The notes: generated from the letters alone by a model not told the origin. 64,000 bases of DNA from Opitutus sp. (GCA_024998815.1 JACEUQ010000003.1:728121-792120); one strand, 5' to 3'; shown: positions 37,597-46,149, counted from the stretch's first letter. Numbers and translations: made by a program.

Positions 37597-37644
37597 AACC
37601 CACCTTGAAAACGAATTGGTAAACGCAGGCCCGGCGGCCGACTT

Positions 37645-38151
37645 TTACCAGGTGTCGAGCGTGGCGCTGCGGATGTTTTTCGCCAGGATTTCGGCGAGCA
37701 ACGGCACGTTGTTGTACTCGGCCTGAAGCTGGCCGCTATCGCCAAAAACTTCACGCGAAGCCGAGGCCTTGCGGTTTTCGAAAATGAAGTGGTTGTCGCG
37801 GTTGTCGCGCAAGGAGGCCTCCGCCTCGACGGTGACATCAAAATTGCGCGCTAAACCGGTGTCGTCACGGCGTCCGGTTTTACCCGTGCGGCCGTATTTG
37901 AGCAGGCGCACCGTGAGGGTGGCTTCGGCCTCCTCGGGGGTGTTGACGAGGATGATGCGGGGGTCCTGCAGGAAGGACTCGCGCAATTGGGTGCTGATGA
38001 TGGCAACGGCTTGGGGCAAGTTGCTCTCGTTGACCACGGGGGCGACGTAGAGCGTGCGGAAGGTTAACTTGCCGCCGGTGCCGAGTTGATAGTTGGCGCA
38101 GCCGGTGAAGAAGAGCAGGCCGATAAAACCGAAGAACAGGGATGCGCGCAT
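37645..38151 (-). CDS. lptE: LptE-like LPS-assembly lipoprotein
   Basis: 168 aa. Signal peptide with lipobox FFTGC (Cys18), then YQLGTGGKLTFRTLYVAPV, VNESNLPQAVAIISTQLRES, ILVNTPEEAEATLTVRLLKY: the LptE pattern. LptE plugs LptD in the outer membrane for LPS export. Last gene of the rpmF-plsX-fabH-bamD cluster, 38 bp after bamD, so outer-membrane assembly and lipid synthesis genes are co-expressed. Confidence 0.85.
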   Translation of the reverse strand: MRASLFFGFIGLLFFTGCANYQLGTGGKLTFRTLYVAPVVNESNLPQAVAIISTQLRESFLQDPRIILVNTPEEAEATLTVRLLKYGRTGKTGRRDDTGLARNFDVTVEAEASLRDNRDNHFIFENRKASASREVFGDSGQLQAEYNNVPLLAEILAKNIRSATLDTW

Positions 38152-38189
38152 AGAGAAGGAGGGGGTCGCAACAGCAACCCAGGTGGGAA

Positions 38190-39260
38190 TTAGAACAGCC
38201 AGAAGCTACGTTTGGGCTTGGGGCGGGGAATCGCGGGGGCAGGCGGGAGGGCTGCGGCTTTGGCTTTGATTTCCTTTTTCTCGACTGCGGCGAGGCGCTG
38301 GCGAGCCACTTCGGCGACGGAGGAATCCGGGTAGGCGGTGATCGCCTCGTTGTAGAGCACGCGTGCGGCCTTGAAGTTGTCGCGTTTGTAGAAATAGAAA
38401 TCGCCGATCACGATTTTGCTTTCGGAGAACGTCTTGCGCACCTCGGTCAAGCCCTTGTCCACGGCGGGGACATTGGTGTCGGCGGGGAACAGGATCAGGA
38501 AGTCTTGGTAATAGGTGATCGCCTGCTGGGTGGAGGCCTGATCGTAAGCCGGGCCCTGCACTAGGGAGGCGTGGGTTTGCGCGAGTTTCAGGTAAGCGTC
38601 GGGGGCGAGCAGGCTCTGTTGGTAGTCGTTGATCATGCGATCGAGCGCATCAATGGCCTCGTCGGGCTCGCCTAGTTTCTGGTGGCCGCGAGCCACGTTC
38701 ATCAGGGACAACGGGGCGTATTCACTGTGGGGCGCGGTCTCGACGATTTTCTCGAAGAACTCGATGCCCTTGGAGCGGTTCTTAAAGCCGGGGATCCAGC
38801 CGAAATAACGCGGGCGTTTGCCCTCTAAAAGGTCGTTGGCGATGAGGTATTGCTCGCCGATGATCGAGTTGAAGCGAGGGGAGTTGGGGTACTTGGAGAC
38901 GACGTCCTGGAAGGAGTCGAAGGCTTTGACGTACTGGCGGCGAACGTAGCGGATGTGCGCTGAGCGAAACAAGGCTTCAGCCGCATACACCGAGTTGGGG
39001 TACTTCTTGGCGACGCTTTCATAGCGTTTCATCGCTGCGGAACGGCGTCCGTGCTCCTCGTCGGCGCGAGCCTTGTTCATGGCATCCAGAGCGTTGCGAT
39101 CCGGCTCGGGGAGTGCGCCGGCGAGCACACCGCCCTCGGCTTTCCAACCGGTTTGGGGCGTCCAGACCAAGTCGGCCCGCAGGTCCGCAAGCGGAATCAG
39201 CGCCAACGCTAGGCCTAAAACGGCGAGTGAGGAAAGGGCGCGAGCGAATGAGGTGAACAT
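38190..39260 (-). CDS. bamD: BamD-like outer-membrane assembly protein (TPR)
   Basis: 356 aa. Signal peptide (FARALSSLAVLGLALALIPLA) but no lipobox cysteine, unlike proteobacterial BamD. Tetratricopeptide repeats across about 60-310: AMKRYESVAKKYPNSVYAAEA, AFDSFQDVVSKYPNSPRFN, AITYYQDFLILFPADTNVP, ARVLYNEAITAYPDSSVAEVA. Pro/Lys-rich tail ending PKRSFWLF. Expected periplasmic partner of BamA. 11 bp after fabH. Confidence 0.85.
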   Translation of the reverse strand: MFTSFARALSSLAVLGLALALIPLADLRADLVWTPQTGWKAEGGVLAGALPEPDRNALDAMNKARADEEHGRRSAAMKRYESVAKKYPNSVYAAEALFRSAHIRYVRRQYVKAFDSFQDVVSKYPNSPRFNSIIGEQYLIANDLLEGKRPRYFGWIPGFKNRSKGIEFFEKIVETAPHSEYAPLSLMNVARGHQKLGEPDEAIDALDRMINDYQQSLLAPDAYLKLAQTHASLVQGPAYDQASTQQAITYYQDFLILFPADTNVPAVDKGLTEVRKTFSESKIVIGDFYFYKRDNFKAARVLYNEAITAYPDSSVAEVARQRLAAVEKKEIKAKAAALPPAPAIPRPKPKRSFWLF

Positions 39261-39271
39261 GTCGTAAAGAA

Positions 39272-40261
39272 TTACCAGCGAACCAGTGCGGAACCATAGG
39301 TCAAGCCTGCCCCAAAGGCGACCAGCAGGGTGGTGTCACCCGGTTTGATGCGCCCGGTGCTGCGCGCCTCGTCAAGGGCCAGGGGGATGGAGGCGGCCGA
39401 GGTGTTGCCGTAGCGCTCGAGATTAACGAAGAAGCGCTCGGGCGGAAGTTTGAGGTGCTGGCCGATCGCCGCGATGATGCGCAGATTGGCCTGGTGGGGG
39501 ATCACGCAATCGATCGCCGAGGCTTCGATGTGATGGTGGGCGAGGATTTCGCGGGCCGCCTGCTCCATTTCGCGCACGGCATTTTTGAAGATCTCGCGAC
39601 CCTTCATGGTAATGGTGCTCGGCGGCCGAGGGGCATCGGCGGCGGTCTCGCCGGGGGCGCACTCCTTCTCGGGGATACACAGCAGATGCGCGTGGGCGCC
39701 TTCGGCATAAAGTTTGGTGCCGATGATCTGCGCGGTGCCTCGTGCAGGCCCCAGCACGACCGCACCGGCGCCGTCGCCAAAAAGTACACACGTGGTGCGA
39801 TCCTTCCAGTCGACCACCGTGGACATACGCTCTGCCCCAATGACCAGGGCGTGGCGGTAGCGGCCCGAGCCGAGCATCGCCCACGCGGTGTCCAGCGCAT
39901 AGATAAAGCCTGAGCAGGCTGCATTCAGGTCAAAGCAGGCGGCGTGGCTCAACACCCCGAGGTGGTGCTGGACGAAGCATGCCGTTGACGGCATGGGCAT
40001 GTCGGGCGTCACCGTGGCCACGATGATCAGGTCGATATCGGCGGCGGTTAAACCGGCGTCGGCAATCGCGATTCGTGCCGCCTCCGACGCCATGTGGGAG
40101 GTGGTTTCGTCCTTGGCGGCGATGTGGCGCTCGCGGATTCCGGTGCGACTGAAAATCCACTCATCGGACGTATCAACGCTTTGGGATAGCTCTTCGTTGG
40201 TAAGAATCCGGGGCGGGGCGTACGAGCCGGTGCCGAGGATAGCGATGGCAGGGGAACCCAT
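39272..40261 (-). CDS. fabH: 3-oxoacyl-ACP synthase III (FabH)
   Basis: 329 aa. Starts fatty-acid synthesis by condensing acetyl-CoA with malonyl-ACP. Catalytic triad present: Cys116 in NAACSGFIYALD, His256 in VIPHQANLRI, Asn286 in RYGNTSAASIP. The N-terminal DTSDEWIFSRTGIRERHIA segment is typical. Sits between plsX and bamD; the rpmF-plsX-fabH order is conserved in many bacteria. Confidence 0.97.
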   Translation of the reverse strand: MGSPAIAILGTGSYAPPRILTNEELSQSVDTSDEWIFSRTGIRERHIAAKDETTSHMASEAARIAIADAGLTAADIDLIIVATVTPDMPMPSTACFVQHHLGVLSHAACFDLNAACSGFIYALDTAWAMLGSGRYRHALVIGAERMSTVVDWKDRTTCVLFGDGAGAVVLGPARGTAQIIGTKLYAEGAHAHLLCIPEKECAPGETAADAPRPPSTITMKGREIFKNAVREMEQAAREILAHHHIEASAIDCVIPHQANLRIIAAIGQHLKLPPERFFVNLERYGNTSAASIPLALDEARSTGRIKPGDTTLLVAFGAGLTYGSALVRW

Positions 40262-40307
40262 GATAAATCAGCTCAAAAGCACGGAAATTCGGCCGGTCTC
40301 CAGCGCG

Positions 40308-41396
40308 TTAAGCGCTCGGGGCTGCTTGAGCCGCGTCTGCTGGCGCTAGGGGCGGGCTGATCAGCGCGTTGGCGCGAGCGGCGTCGGCGGTAATGAGGTG
40401 CAGCATGTCGGCTTTGATAATTTGGTTGGCCGCACGGATCGCGTTTTTGATCGCGATGCGGCTACTGGAGCCATGCGCCTTGAGCACGTTGCCGCGCAGA
40501 CCCAGCAACGGGGCGCCGCCGTAAACTTCCGGGTTCATGCGTGCCTTGAGCGCCTTGAATGCGCCCTGCGAGAGGATCGCCCCGCCCATGCGCAGCGGGT
40601 TCGCCTTGAGCTCGGTTTTGAGCGTGGCGGAGAAAAAGTGAGCCAGCGATTCCCAGCTCTTGAGCAGCAGGTTGCCGACAAAGCCGTCGCACACGGCGAC
40701 GTCGCAATGGTCGGTGAAAACCTGAAACCCCTCGGTGGGGCCGACGTAGTTGATGAGGTCGCCCAGCTTTTTGAGGTGATCGTGGGTGGCGCTGATGAGG
40801 GCGTTGCCCTTGCCTTCCTCGGTGCCGATGGTGAGCAAGCCGACGCGCGGTTTGGCCACGCCGAGGACGATGCGCGCGTAGTGGGTGCCGAGCAGGGCGT
40901 TGTGAACGAGGTGCTCGGGCTCGGCCTCGGGGTTGGCGCCGGCGTCGATGAGGATAAAGTAGCCGTTTTTACGCGGGATAATCGCCGCCAGGGCAGGGCG
41001 TTCGATGCCGTCGAGCGTGCGCAGCTTAATGGTGCCGCCGGCCATGAGCGCACCGGTGTTACCGCAACTGACCACGGCTGCGGCCTCGCCGGACTTTACC
41101 AGCTCGATGGCCCTGAACATTGAGGCGTCCTTCTTGCGCTTGAGCGCAGGAATGGGCTTGTCGTCCATCGTGATCACCTCGGAGGCATGAAAAAGCCTCA
41201 ACGAGGGGTGCCCGTTGAGGCCTTGGCTGGTGATCAGTGGTTTGAGCACTGCCTCATCACCGACAAGGGTGATGGGGCTCAGATCAGAAAACTCGGACAG
41301 TGCCAGCTGGACCGCCGCCACCACTTCGGCTGGGCCCAAATCGGCACCCATTGCGTCGACCGCGATGCGTGCAGTTTGGCCGGTAGAAGAGGCCAT
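40308..41396 (-). CDS. plsX: Phosphate acyltransferase PlsX
   Basis: 362 aa. Makes acyl-phosphate from acyl-ACP for phospholipid synthesis. RIAVDAMGADLGPAEVVAA at the start, VITMDDKPIPALKRKKDASM, AVVSCGNTGALMAGGTIKLR, and DGFVGNLLLKSWESLAHFF are conserved PlsX blocks. Ala/Pro-rich C-terminal tail. 43 bp after rpmF. Confidence 0.96.
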   Translation of the reverse strand: MASSTGQTARIAVDAMGADLGPAEVVAAVQLALSEFSDLSPITLVGDEAVLKPLITSQGLNGHPSLRLFHASEVITMDDKPIPALKRKKDASMFRAIELVKSGEAAAVVSCGNTGALMAGGTIKLRTLDGIERPALAAIIPRKNGYFILIDAGANPEAEPEHLVHNALLGTHYARIVLGVAKPRVGLLTIGTEEGKGNALISATHDHLKKLGDLINYVGPTEGFQVFTDHCDVAVCDGFVGNLLLKSWESLAHFFSATLKTELKANPLRMGGAILSQGAFKALKARMNPEVYGGAPLLGLRGNVLKAHGSSSRIAIKNAIRAANQIIKADMLHLITADAARANALISPPLAPADAAQAAPSA

Positions 41397-41439
41397 CGCG
41401 AGGGATGGTAAAGGCGTTACAGCGGGGTGAACGTGAGGA

Positions 41440-41619
41440 TTAGACCTCGACGTTGACGACTTGGCGGCCGCGGTAGGTCCCGTTGACGGGATTCACGTGG
41501 TGGGGGCGGAAAGCGGTGCCATCGGTAGGATCGCGGGCGATTTCAGGAGCTTTGAAGGCGTTGGCTGCGCGGCGGTTAGCGCTGCGGCGTTTGGATTGCT
41601 TGCGTTTCGGATTTGCCAT
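41440..41619 (-). CDS. rpmF: 50S ribosomal protein L32
   Basis: 59 aa, read from ATG 41619 to TAA 41440. MANPKRKQSKRRSANRRAAN is the canonical Lys/Arg-rich L32 start; middle FRPHHVNPVNGTYRGRQVV. The zinc-binding cysteines found in some L32 proteins are absent, so this is the Cys-less form. Heads the rpmF-plsX-fabH cluster; the usual yceD-type gene does not precede it. Confidence 0.95.
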   Translation of the reverse strand: MANPKRKQSKRRSANRRAANAFKAPEIARDPTDGTAFRPHHVNPVNGTYRGRQVVNVEV

Positions 41620-41803
41620 GGTCGGTGTGGATTAAAGGGTGAGTGACGGTCGTGTGACGAGGTCTGTTATGAGTGGTAAAGGTGGAACGTAGAGGCCCGC
41701 GCTTTAATTCGTCAAGTGCTATCATGAAACGATGCTGATTGGGCTGGGTTGGTAACGCTTGGGTTGCGCCAACGCGACGGGCCTCCATTAAAACTGAGCT
41801 CCT

Positions 41804-42628
41804 ATGAAAATCGGCATCATCGGCTTGGGCATCATCGGCGGGGTTTGGGCACGACATTACGAGTCGGCGGGTCTGCTTGGCGGAGCGTGGAACCGCACAC
41901 CGCAGCCGGATTTCCCGCGCTGGCTAAGTTCGGCTGAGGCCGTGGCTGCGGCCGTCGATGTCGTTCACATTGTAGTCGCCGACCCGCCCGCCGTGCGCGG
42001 GGTCATCGAACGCATCCTGCCCGCGCTCGGGCCCGGCAAGGTGGTCGTGCAATCGAGCACCATTGATCCGCACAGCAGCGACGAGTTTCGCCGCCTTGTG
42101 ATGGCGACCGGAGCTGGTTACCTGGAAGCGCCTTTCACGGGTAGCAAACCGGCCGCCGAGCAGCGCCAGAGCGTGTTTTACCTGGGCGGCGACGCGGCGC
42201 TTATCGCGGAGGTTGAACCCCTGCTGGCGCTGGTTTCGCAGGCGCGTTTCCACATTGGCGACCATCGGCAGGCGGCCACTCTGAAGCTGGCCATGAACCT
42301 CAACATTGCCGCGCAGATGCAGGCGCTATCCGAAGCCCTCGCGCTGGCCCGCCGGGCTGGAATTGGCGACGAGATGTTTTTCGCGGCATTGGGCAAAAAC
42401 GTCAGCTACTCGGGGCTGGTTAAATTAAAGGAGCCAAAGCTGCGTACGGGCGATTTTGCGCCGCAGTTTTCGGTTAAACACATGCTCAAGGACATGCGCC
42501 TGGCATCGGGCATGAGCGGTTGCGAGGCGCTGCCCTTGCTCGCCACGGTGCACGAACAACTGGCACTCGCCGAGCAGGCGGGCTGGGCTGACGAGGATTT
42601 TTCGGCGTTGGTGAAGCTGGTGAGCTGA
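41804..42628 (+). CDS. NAD(P)-dependent beta-hydroxyacid dehydrogenase family oxidoreductase
   Basis: 274 aa. Rossmann start KIGIIGLGIIGGVWARHYES, substrate-binding YLEAPFTGSKPAAEQRQSV, and the catalytic lysine in AATLKLAMNLNIAAQMQAL, with KDMRLASGMSG near the end. Related to 3-hydroxyisobutyrate and tartronate-semialdehyde dehydrogenases and GLYR1-type reductases; the exact substrate is not readable. Divergent from rpmF. Confidence 0.9.
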   Translation: MKIGIIGLGIIGGVWARHYESAGLLGGAWNRTPQPDFPRWLSSAEAVAAAVDVVHIVVADPPAVRGVIERILPALGPGKVVVQSSTIDPHSSDEFRRLVMATGAGYLEAPFTGSKPAAEQRQSVFYLGGDAALIAEVEPLLALVSQARFHIGDHRQAATLKLAMNLNIAAQMQALSEALALARRAGIGDEMFFAALGKNVSYSGLVKLKEPKLRTGDFAPQFSVKHMLKDMRLASGMSGCEALPLLATVHEQLALAEQAGWADEDFSALVKLVS

Positions 42629-42705
42629 GCCCGTCCGCACATTGGCCGCAGCGCCTGGTGCGCGGGTTTCCTCGTCTGCCATACGTCCTGTCTTCATCGA
42701 TACAC

Positions 42706-42740
42706 GCAAAAAGGCCGTCCGGGTTTCCCTGGACGGCCTT
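42706..42740 (-). terminator. Terminator of the nucleoside phosphorylase homologue
   Basis: AAGGCCGTCC (42711-42720) and GGACGGCCTT (42731-42740) are exact complements with GGG/CCC pairing inside the loop; on the minus strand it ends in TTTTT. It sits between convergent genes. Confidence 0.9.
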
Positions 42741-42782
42741 GGTTAGCAACGTCGACTCGCGTTGCGTGCTGATCGTTTGCGC

Positions 42783-44126
42783 TTAAGCGACGCGCTCGAC
42801 CACCAACGGGGGCGGGGTGGGGCGCTTGGGCGCGAGGCGATAGGCCTCCTTGAAGTAGTTGAGCGCGGTCTCGAGCTTCGATTCGTCGTTGTAGTGGATC
42901 ATCATCAGCGGCTCGCCCTGCTTGACCTGGGTGCCGACCTTCTTGATTTCGGAAACACCCACCGAGTAATCCACCTTGTCGCCGGCCTTCTCGACGCCAG
43001 CGCCGAGGAGGTGAACGCCACGGGCGATCATCGCCGCATTGATGGTGTGAACATAGCCGCGCTTCGGGGCCGGGAGCTTGCGAATGTGTTTGGCCGCCGG
43101 GAATTTCTCCGGGTGGTCGATGAAAGCGGTGTCACCGCCCTGGGCTTTGACCAGCTCCTTGAATTTCTCAAGGGCCGAGCCGTCGCTGAGGTGGCGCAGC
43201 ACGGTTTGTTTGGCCGAGAGAGTCGAGCCGGCGACGCCAGCCAGACGCACAATCTCCATGCCGAGCTTGAGGACGAGCTCCTTCATGTCCTCCGGACCTT
43301 CGCCCTTGAGCAACTGGATGGCTTCTTTGACCTCGAGGGCGGTGCCGACCGTGTCGCCGAGCGGTTGGTTCATGTCGGTGACCAGCGCGACGCAGCGGCG
43401 CTTGAGCGAGCGGCCGACGCGTGTCATCGAGCGGGCGAGTTGCTTGGCTTGCTCGAGGTCCTTGATGAACGAGCCGTTGCCCCACTTTACGTCGATCACG
43501 AGACCCTCGGAGCCTTCGGCGAGTTTGCGCGAAAGCACGGAGCCGGTGATCAGCGGCAGGCTGGGGATGGTGCCGGTTTCCTTGCGCAGTTCATAGAACT
43601 TGGCGTCGGCCGGGGCGAGTTTCGGGTCCTGCTCGACGATGGCACCGCCGATTTTGGCGAGCTGGTTGGTGAACGCATCGATCGATAAGTGGCTCTTGAA
43701 ACCGGGGATGGAGCACAGCTTTTGCAGCGGGCTGATGATGTAGTCGTGTTCTACGCCGCTCATCATCGGCACCACGACACCGCTCGCCATAGCCAAGGGA
43801 ACCAGCACGAGAGAGGTTTTATCACCCACGCCACCGGTTGAGTATTTGTCGATCTTGGGCTTGGCGATGTGAGACAGGTCGATGACTTCGCCGGAGAGCA
43901 TCAGCTCTTCGGTCAGGATTGCGGTTTCCTGCGCGGACATCTGCTGGAAGAAAATGGTCACCAAAAGCGCCGCCAGCTGGTGCTTGGGAATGTCCTCATC
44001 CAGCGTGGAATCAATGATGTAGCGAATTTCCTCTTGGGTGAATTCCTGACCGTCGCGTTTCTTTTCAATGAGAGAGTTAAACGACGGCTTGATGAATCGG
44101 CGTGAAGGGATCGTGCGTTTGGTCAT
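42783..44126 (-). CDS. Pyrimidine-nucleoside/thymidine phosphorylase homologue with altered phosphate-site loop
   Basis: 447 aa. Family fold is clear: N-terminal helical domain (EEIRYIIDSTLDEDIPKHQL), KYSTGGVGDKTSLVLVPLA (94-112), YELRKETGTIPSLPLITGS, LVTDMNQPLGDTVGTALEV, and a C-terminal lipoyl-like VKQGEPLMMIHYND. However the invariant loop after MMSG, RGLGHTGGT in typical enzymes, is VEHDYIISP here (125-133) with the flanks L-KL-SIPGF intact, and the Lys of the ITASILAKK motif is Arg (VLSRK). Phosphorolysis may be lost or changed. Length and frame are intact, so it is not a decayed gene. Confidence 0.88.
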   Translation of the reverse strand: MTKRTIPSRRFIKPSFNSLIEKKRDGQEFTQEEIRYIIDSTLDEDIPKHQLAALLVTIFFQQMSAQETAILTEELMLSGEVIDLSHIAKPKIDKYSTGGVGDKTSLVLVPLAMASGVVVPMMSGVEHDYIISPLQKLCSIPGFKSHLSIDAFTNQLAKIGGAIVEQDPKLAPADAKFYELRKETGTIPSLPLITGSVLSRKLAEGSEGLVIDVKWGNGSFIKDLEQAKQLARSMTRVGRSLKRRCVALVTDMNQPLGDTVGTALEVKEAIQLLKGEGPEDMKELVLKLGMEIVRLAGVAGSTLSAKQTVLRHLSDGSALEKFKELVKAQGGDTAFIDHPEKFPAAKHIRKLPAPKRGYVHTINAAMIARGVHLLGAGVEKAGDKVDYSVGVSEIKKVGTQVKQGEPLMMIHYNDESKLETALNYFKEAYRLAPKRPTPPPLVVERVA

Positions 44127-44204
44127 GTAGGAGTGTGATTTAGAAAATAGGGTTGTCAGCTGGACGTAAATTTTAAACCCAGAACAAACTCCCTAGGAAT
44201 GTCG

Positions 44205-44213
44205 AGCCAAAAT
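44205..44213. repeat. 9-bp direct repeat, left (candidate target-site duplication)
   Basis: AGCCAAAAT here and at 46074-46082, flanking the ISAs1-type element on both sides. ISAs1 family elements make 8-10 bp duplications. Confidence 0.65.
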
Positions 44214-44244
44214 CCAGGGCGCACCCGCGTGGCGCAGCGCCGAT

Positions 44245-44741
44245 TCATAGCGGGAAGTTTACCGAGGTAAGTGCGCGGAGCGCGCGACGGTCATGATTTT
44301 CGGACATGTGGGCGATAAAGTCGGAGGTATAAAGGTGGCGTTTTTTAGTTCGTTGACCGCGCCAGTGCATGAACAGGCTGTTGGCCCAGCGGTTGAACAT
44401 GCCGTGGATGCGCACCGCGTTCGGGCGGCGTAATCGGCAGCGATCATCCTGGCGCGAGGCGTCGAGGCGGGCATGCAAACCGGTCTCGATTCCCCAGTGC
44501 GCAATGTTGACCTCCAGCCATTGGGCGGGAGTCAACTCGGCGGCGGGGCGACTGGTGATCAGCGCCACGGTCTCGGTGGGCTTGCCGTGGCGTTTTCGGC
44601 AGATTCTCGCGGCTTGCGCCACCAGGGGGAAGCAGGCGCTTTCCGCGCTCAACTCGCGCGCCACCAGGGTGCGCGTCACGGGGTGCTTCTTTTCCTGGGT
44701 GGTACGTTGCTCGGCAGCGGGATCTTTTAACGGGTCAAAAA
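44245..44741 (-). CDS. ISAs1 transposase, second frame (C-terminal part)
   Basis: In the frame entered by -1 slippage the reading passes through FFDPLKDPAAEQRTTQEKK and on to the last DDE residue region (NIAHWGIETGLHARLDASR) and the conserved VRIHGMFNRWANSLFMHW end. Without slippage this part could only be made from an internal GTG at 44679 (144 aa). Joined to the first frame the protein would be 607 aa. Confidence 0.82.
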
Positions 44742-46067
44742 AGGGGCGCCCGGATCGGGCACTTGCGCTGCTACGATTTTCTGCAAGCCGGGCTGATTGC
44801 CTTTGACGGTGAACAGGTAGTCGCCGCCATGCTCCAGTACGATCGCCCGCGCGGTGTCCGCCTGGGTATGCAGGGCATCAAGGCTCACGAGTTTATCGAC
44901 CAAATCGAGTCTCTCACACAGGGCGCGGGCGGCGGGAATCTCGTTACTTTTTTCGGCGACGACCTCGCTGCCGAGATAAAACAAGCTCGGCGAGGTAACC
45001 GCGGTCACGACGTTTTGTCCGCCGCTGTGCTTGGGGACTTTGCCGTCGATGACCACGATCTCGGTGGCGGGAGGCTCGCCTCGCACCTGGCGTTGGTGGG
45101 CGAGTAAAACCTCCTCGATGCGCGCGGCCTGCACACGGGCGAACAGACGGCTGAAGGTGGGCTGGCTGGGAGCGCCGTATTTGCCGCGGCGGCGGATCAC
45201 CCCGAGGGCTTGGCGTTGGACCGGGGAGAGCCGGCGGGCGAAAGCGGCCAGGTCACGTTGGCCGCGGGGTGCTCCGGCCAGATAGGCCGCCGCCGTGATC
45301 GCCAGCAGCGCGTGCAAGGGATAGGCCCCGATGTAGGCGCGGTATTCAGGCACTTGCCGGAAGGCCTCCGCCAGGCTGATTAAATCGGGGGCCTTCAGGG
45401 TACTTCGCACCGGAACTTTCGCCTCCACCGCAGCCAGCGAGGGTTTGATCTGCCCTGCCTGAAGAGCTCTCCGGGCCCGGGGCTCCAGCTCGCGCACAAA
45501 CAAGCGCTTGGGCTTGGCGTGGTGCTCGTAGTAATCGCGCGACTTACGCGTGTTGCCCTTGGTCAGGCCCAACTCGGTCCACCCGGATGCCTTGTATACA
45601 CTTCCCGTAAAACGCTCGGGGTCGACGAAGGTTTCCACGACGAGCACGGGGTGCTCGTAACGCGACTGCCAGTCGGCACTGAGCCGGCCGAGCACCCGGC
45701 TCAAAACCGCCGAGCCCAAGTTGGGCACCGCCGGCTTGGGCAGCAGCAGGAACCGCACGTTGTTGACCACCAGCGCCAATCGGCGTCGGCGCTGTTCTCC
45801 ACTCCAGCCAATCCACGCCTCCCGGCCGCGCAGGTGCAGCGCCGCCGCCGCAAACACCAGCACCGCCACCCAGGTGCCCTGCGCATCGCTCACCGCGTAC
45901 AGCAGCCGCTCGCCCACCGGTTTCACCGCGCCCAGATAGTGATGCTCCTCAAGCAGCCCCTGCGCTCGGGCGTTTAACTCGGGGCTGTCTAGCACCTGCA
46001 CCTGCAAGTGGCGCAGCGAAATCACCTCCCCTTGGGGGTTCGACGGGTTCGTTTCGGCCGGCATCAT
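44727..46067 (-). CDS. ISAs1 transposase, first frame: DruA-like domain plus DDE N-terminal half
   Basis: 446 aa. Residues ~20-185 match the DUF4338/DruA domain (EEHHYLGAVKPVGERLLYAV, REAWIGWSGEQRRRRLALVV, NNVRFLLLP, HPVLVVETFVDPERFTGSVY); DruA is a defining protein of the Druantia anti-phage systems. Residues ~225-440 are the ISAs1 transposase: helical entry domain, then catalytic Asp341 in VVIDGKVPKHSGG and Asp397 in SLDALHTQAD, with KSNEIPAARAL and FTVKGNQPGLQ. The zero frame ends at TAA 44729-44727, five codons past the slippery heptamer T-TTT-TTG (44742-44736). Confidence 0.88.
   Translation of the reverse strand: MMPAETNPSNPQGEVISLRHLQVQVLDSPELNARAQGLLEEHHYLGAVKPVGERLLYAVSDAQGTWVAVLVFAAAALHLRGREAWIGWSGEQRRRRLALVVNNVRFLLLPKPAVPNLGSAVLSRVLGRLSADWQSRYEHPVLVVETFVDPERFTGSVYKASGWTELGLTKGNTRKSRDYYEHHAKPKRLFVRELEPRARRALQAGQIKPSLAAVEAKVPVRSTLKAPDLISLAEAFRQVPEYRAYIGAYPLHALLAITAAAYLAGAPRGQRDLAAFARRLSPVQRQALGVIRRRGKYGAPSQPTFSRLFARVQAARIEEVLLAHQRQVRGEPPATEIVVIDGKVPKHSGGQNVVTAVTSPSLFYLGSEVVAEKSNEIPAARALCERLDLVDKLVSLDALHTQADTARAIVLEHGGDYLFTVKGNQPGLQKIVAAQVPDPGAPFLTR
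44736..44742 (-). promoter_or_regulatory. Candidate -1 ribosomal frameshift site
   Basis: On the minus strand the zero frame reads CCT TTT TTG ACC, i.e. T TTT TTG in X-XXY-YYZ phase, the canonical slippery heptamer. A -1 shift gives TTT TTT GAC and enters the frame of the C-terminal transposase without stop. This could also be a chance deletion in a dying copy. Confidence 0.6.
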
Positions 46068-46073
46068 TCACCC

Positions 46074-46082
46074 AGCCAAAAT
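46074..46082. repeat. 9-bp direct repeat, right (candidate target-site duplication)
   Basis: AGCCAAAAT, identical to 44205-44213. Confidence 0.65.
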
Positions 46083-46149
46083 GATTTCCTGGGGCTTGTC
46101 CCGCTTATTCCGCTCCTTTGTTAGTATTCAGGTGTTTAGCTGTTCAATG

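Larger units (their letters stand above)
44214..46073 (-). mobile_element. ISAs1-family insertion sequence carrying a DruA-like domain
   Basis: Bounded by the 9-bp direct repeats. About 1,860 bp with a single transposase read on the minus strand in two frames. Terminal inverted repeats are not clear by eye: the left end starts CCAGGGCGCACCC and the right end, read inward, GGGTGAATG, sharing only GGG-G-A. Inserted between the nucleoside phosphorylase gene and a truncated group II intron. Confidence 0.75.

Noticed and set aside
41640..41803. yceD-type gene usually found before rpmF
   Set aside because: The gap is only 180 bp and shows no conserved frame on the minus strand.
42783..44126. Frameshift explaining the missing RGLGHTGGT loop
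   Set aside because: Neither of the other two frames across 43725-43760 restores the motif, and the residue count between the conserved flanks is unchanged.
44214..46073. A Druantia defence system
   Set aside because: The DruA-like domain is fused to a DDE transposase and no druB-druE genes lie nearby; it is a mobile element.
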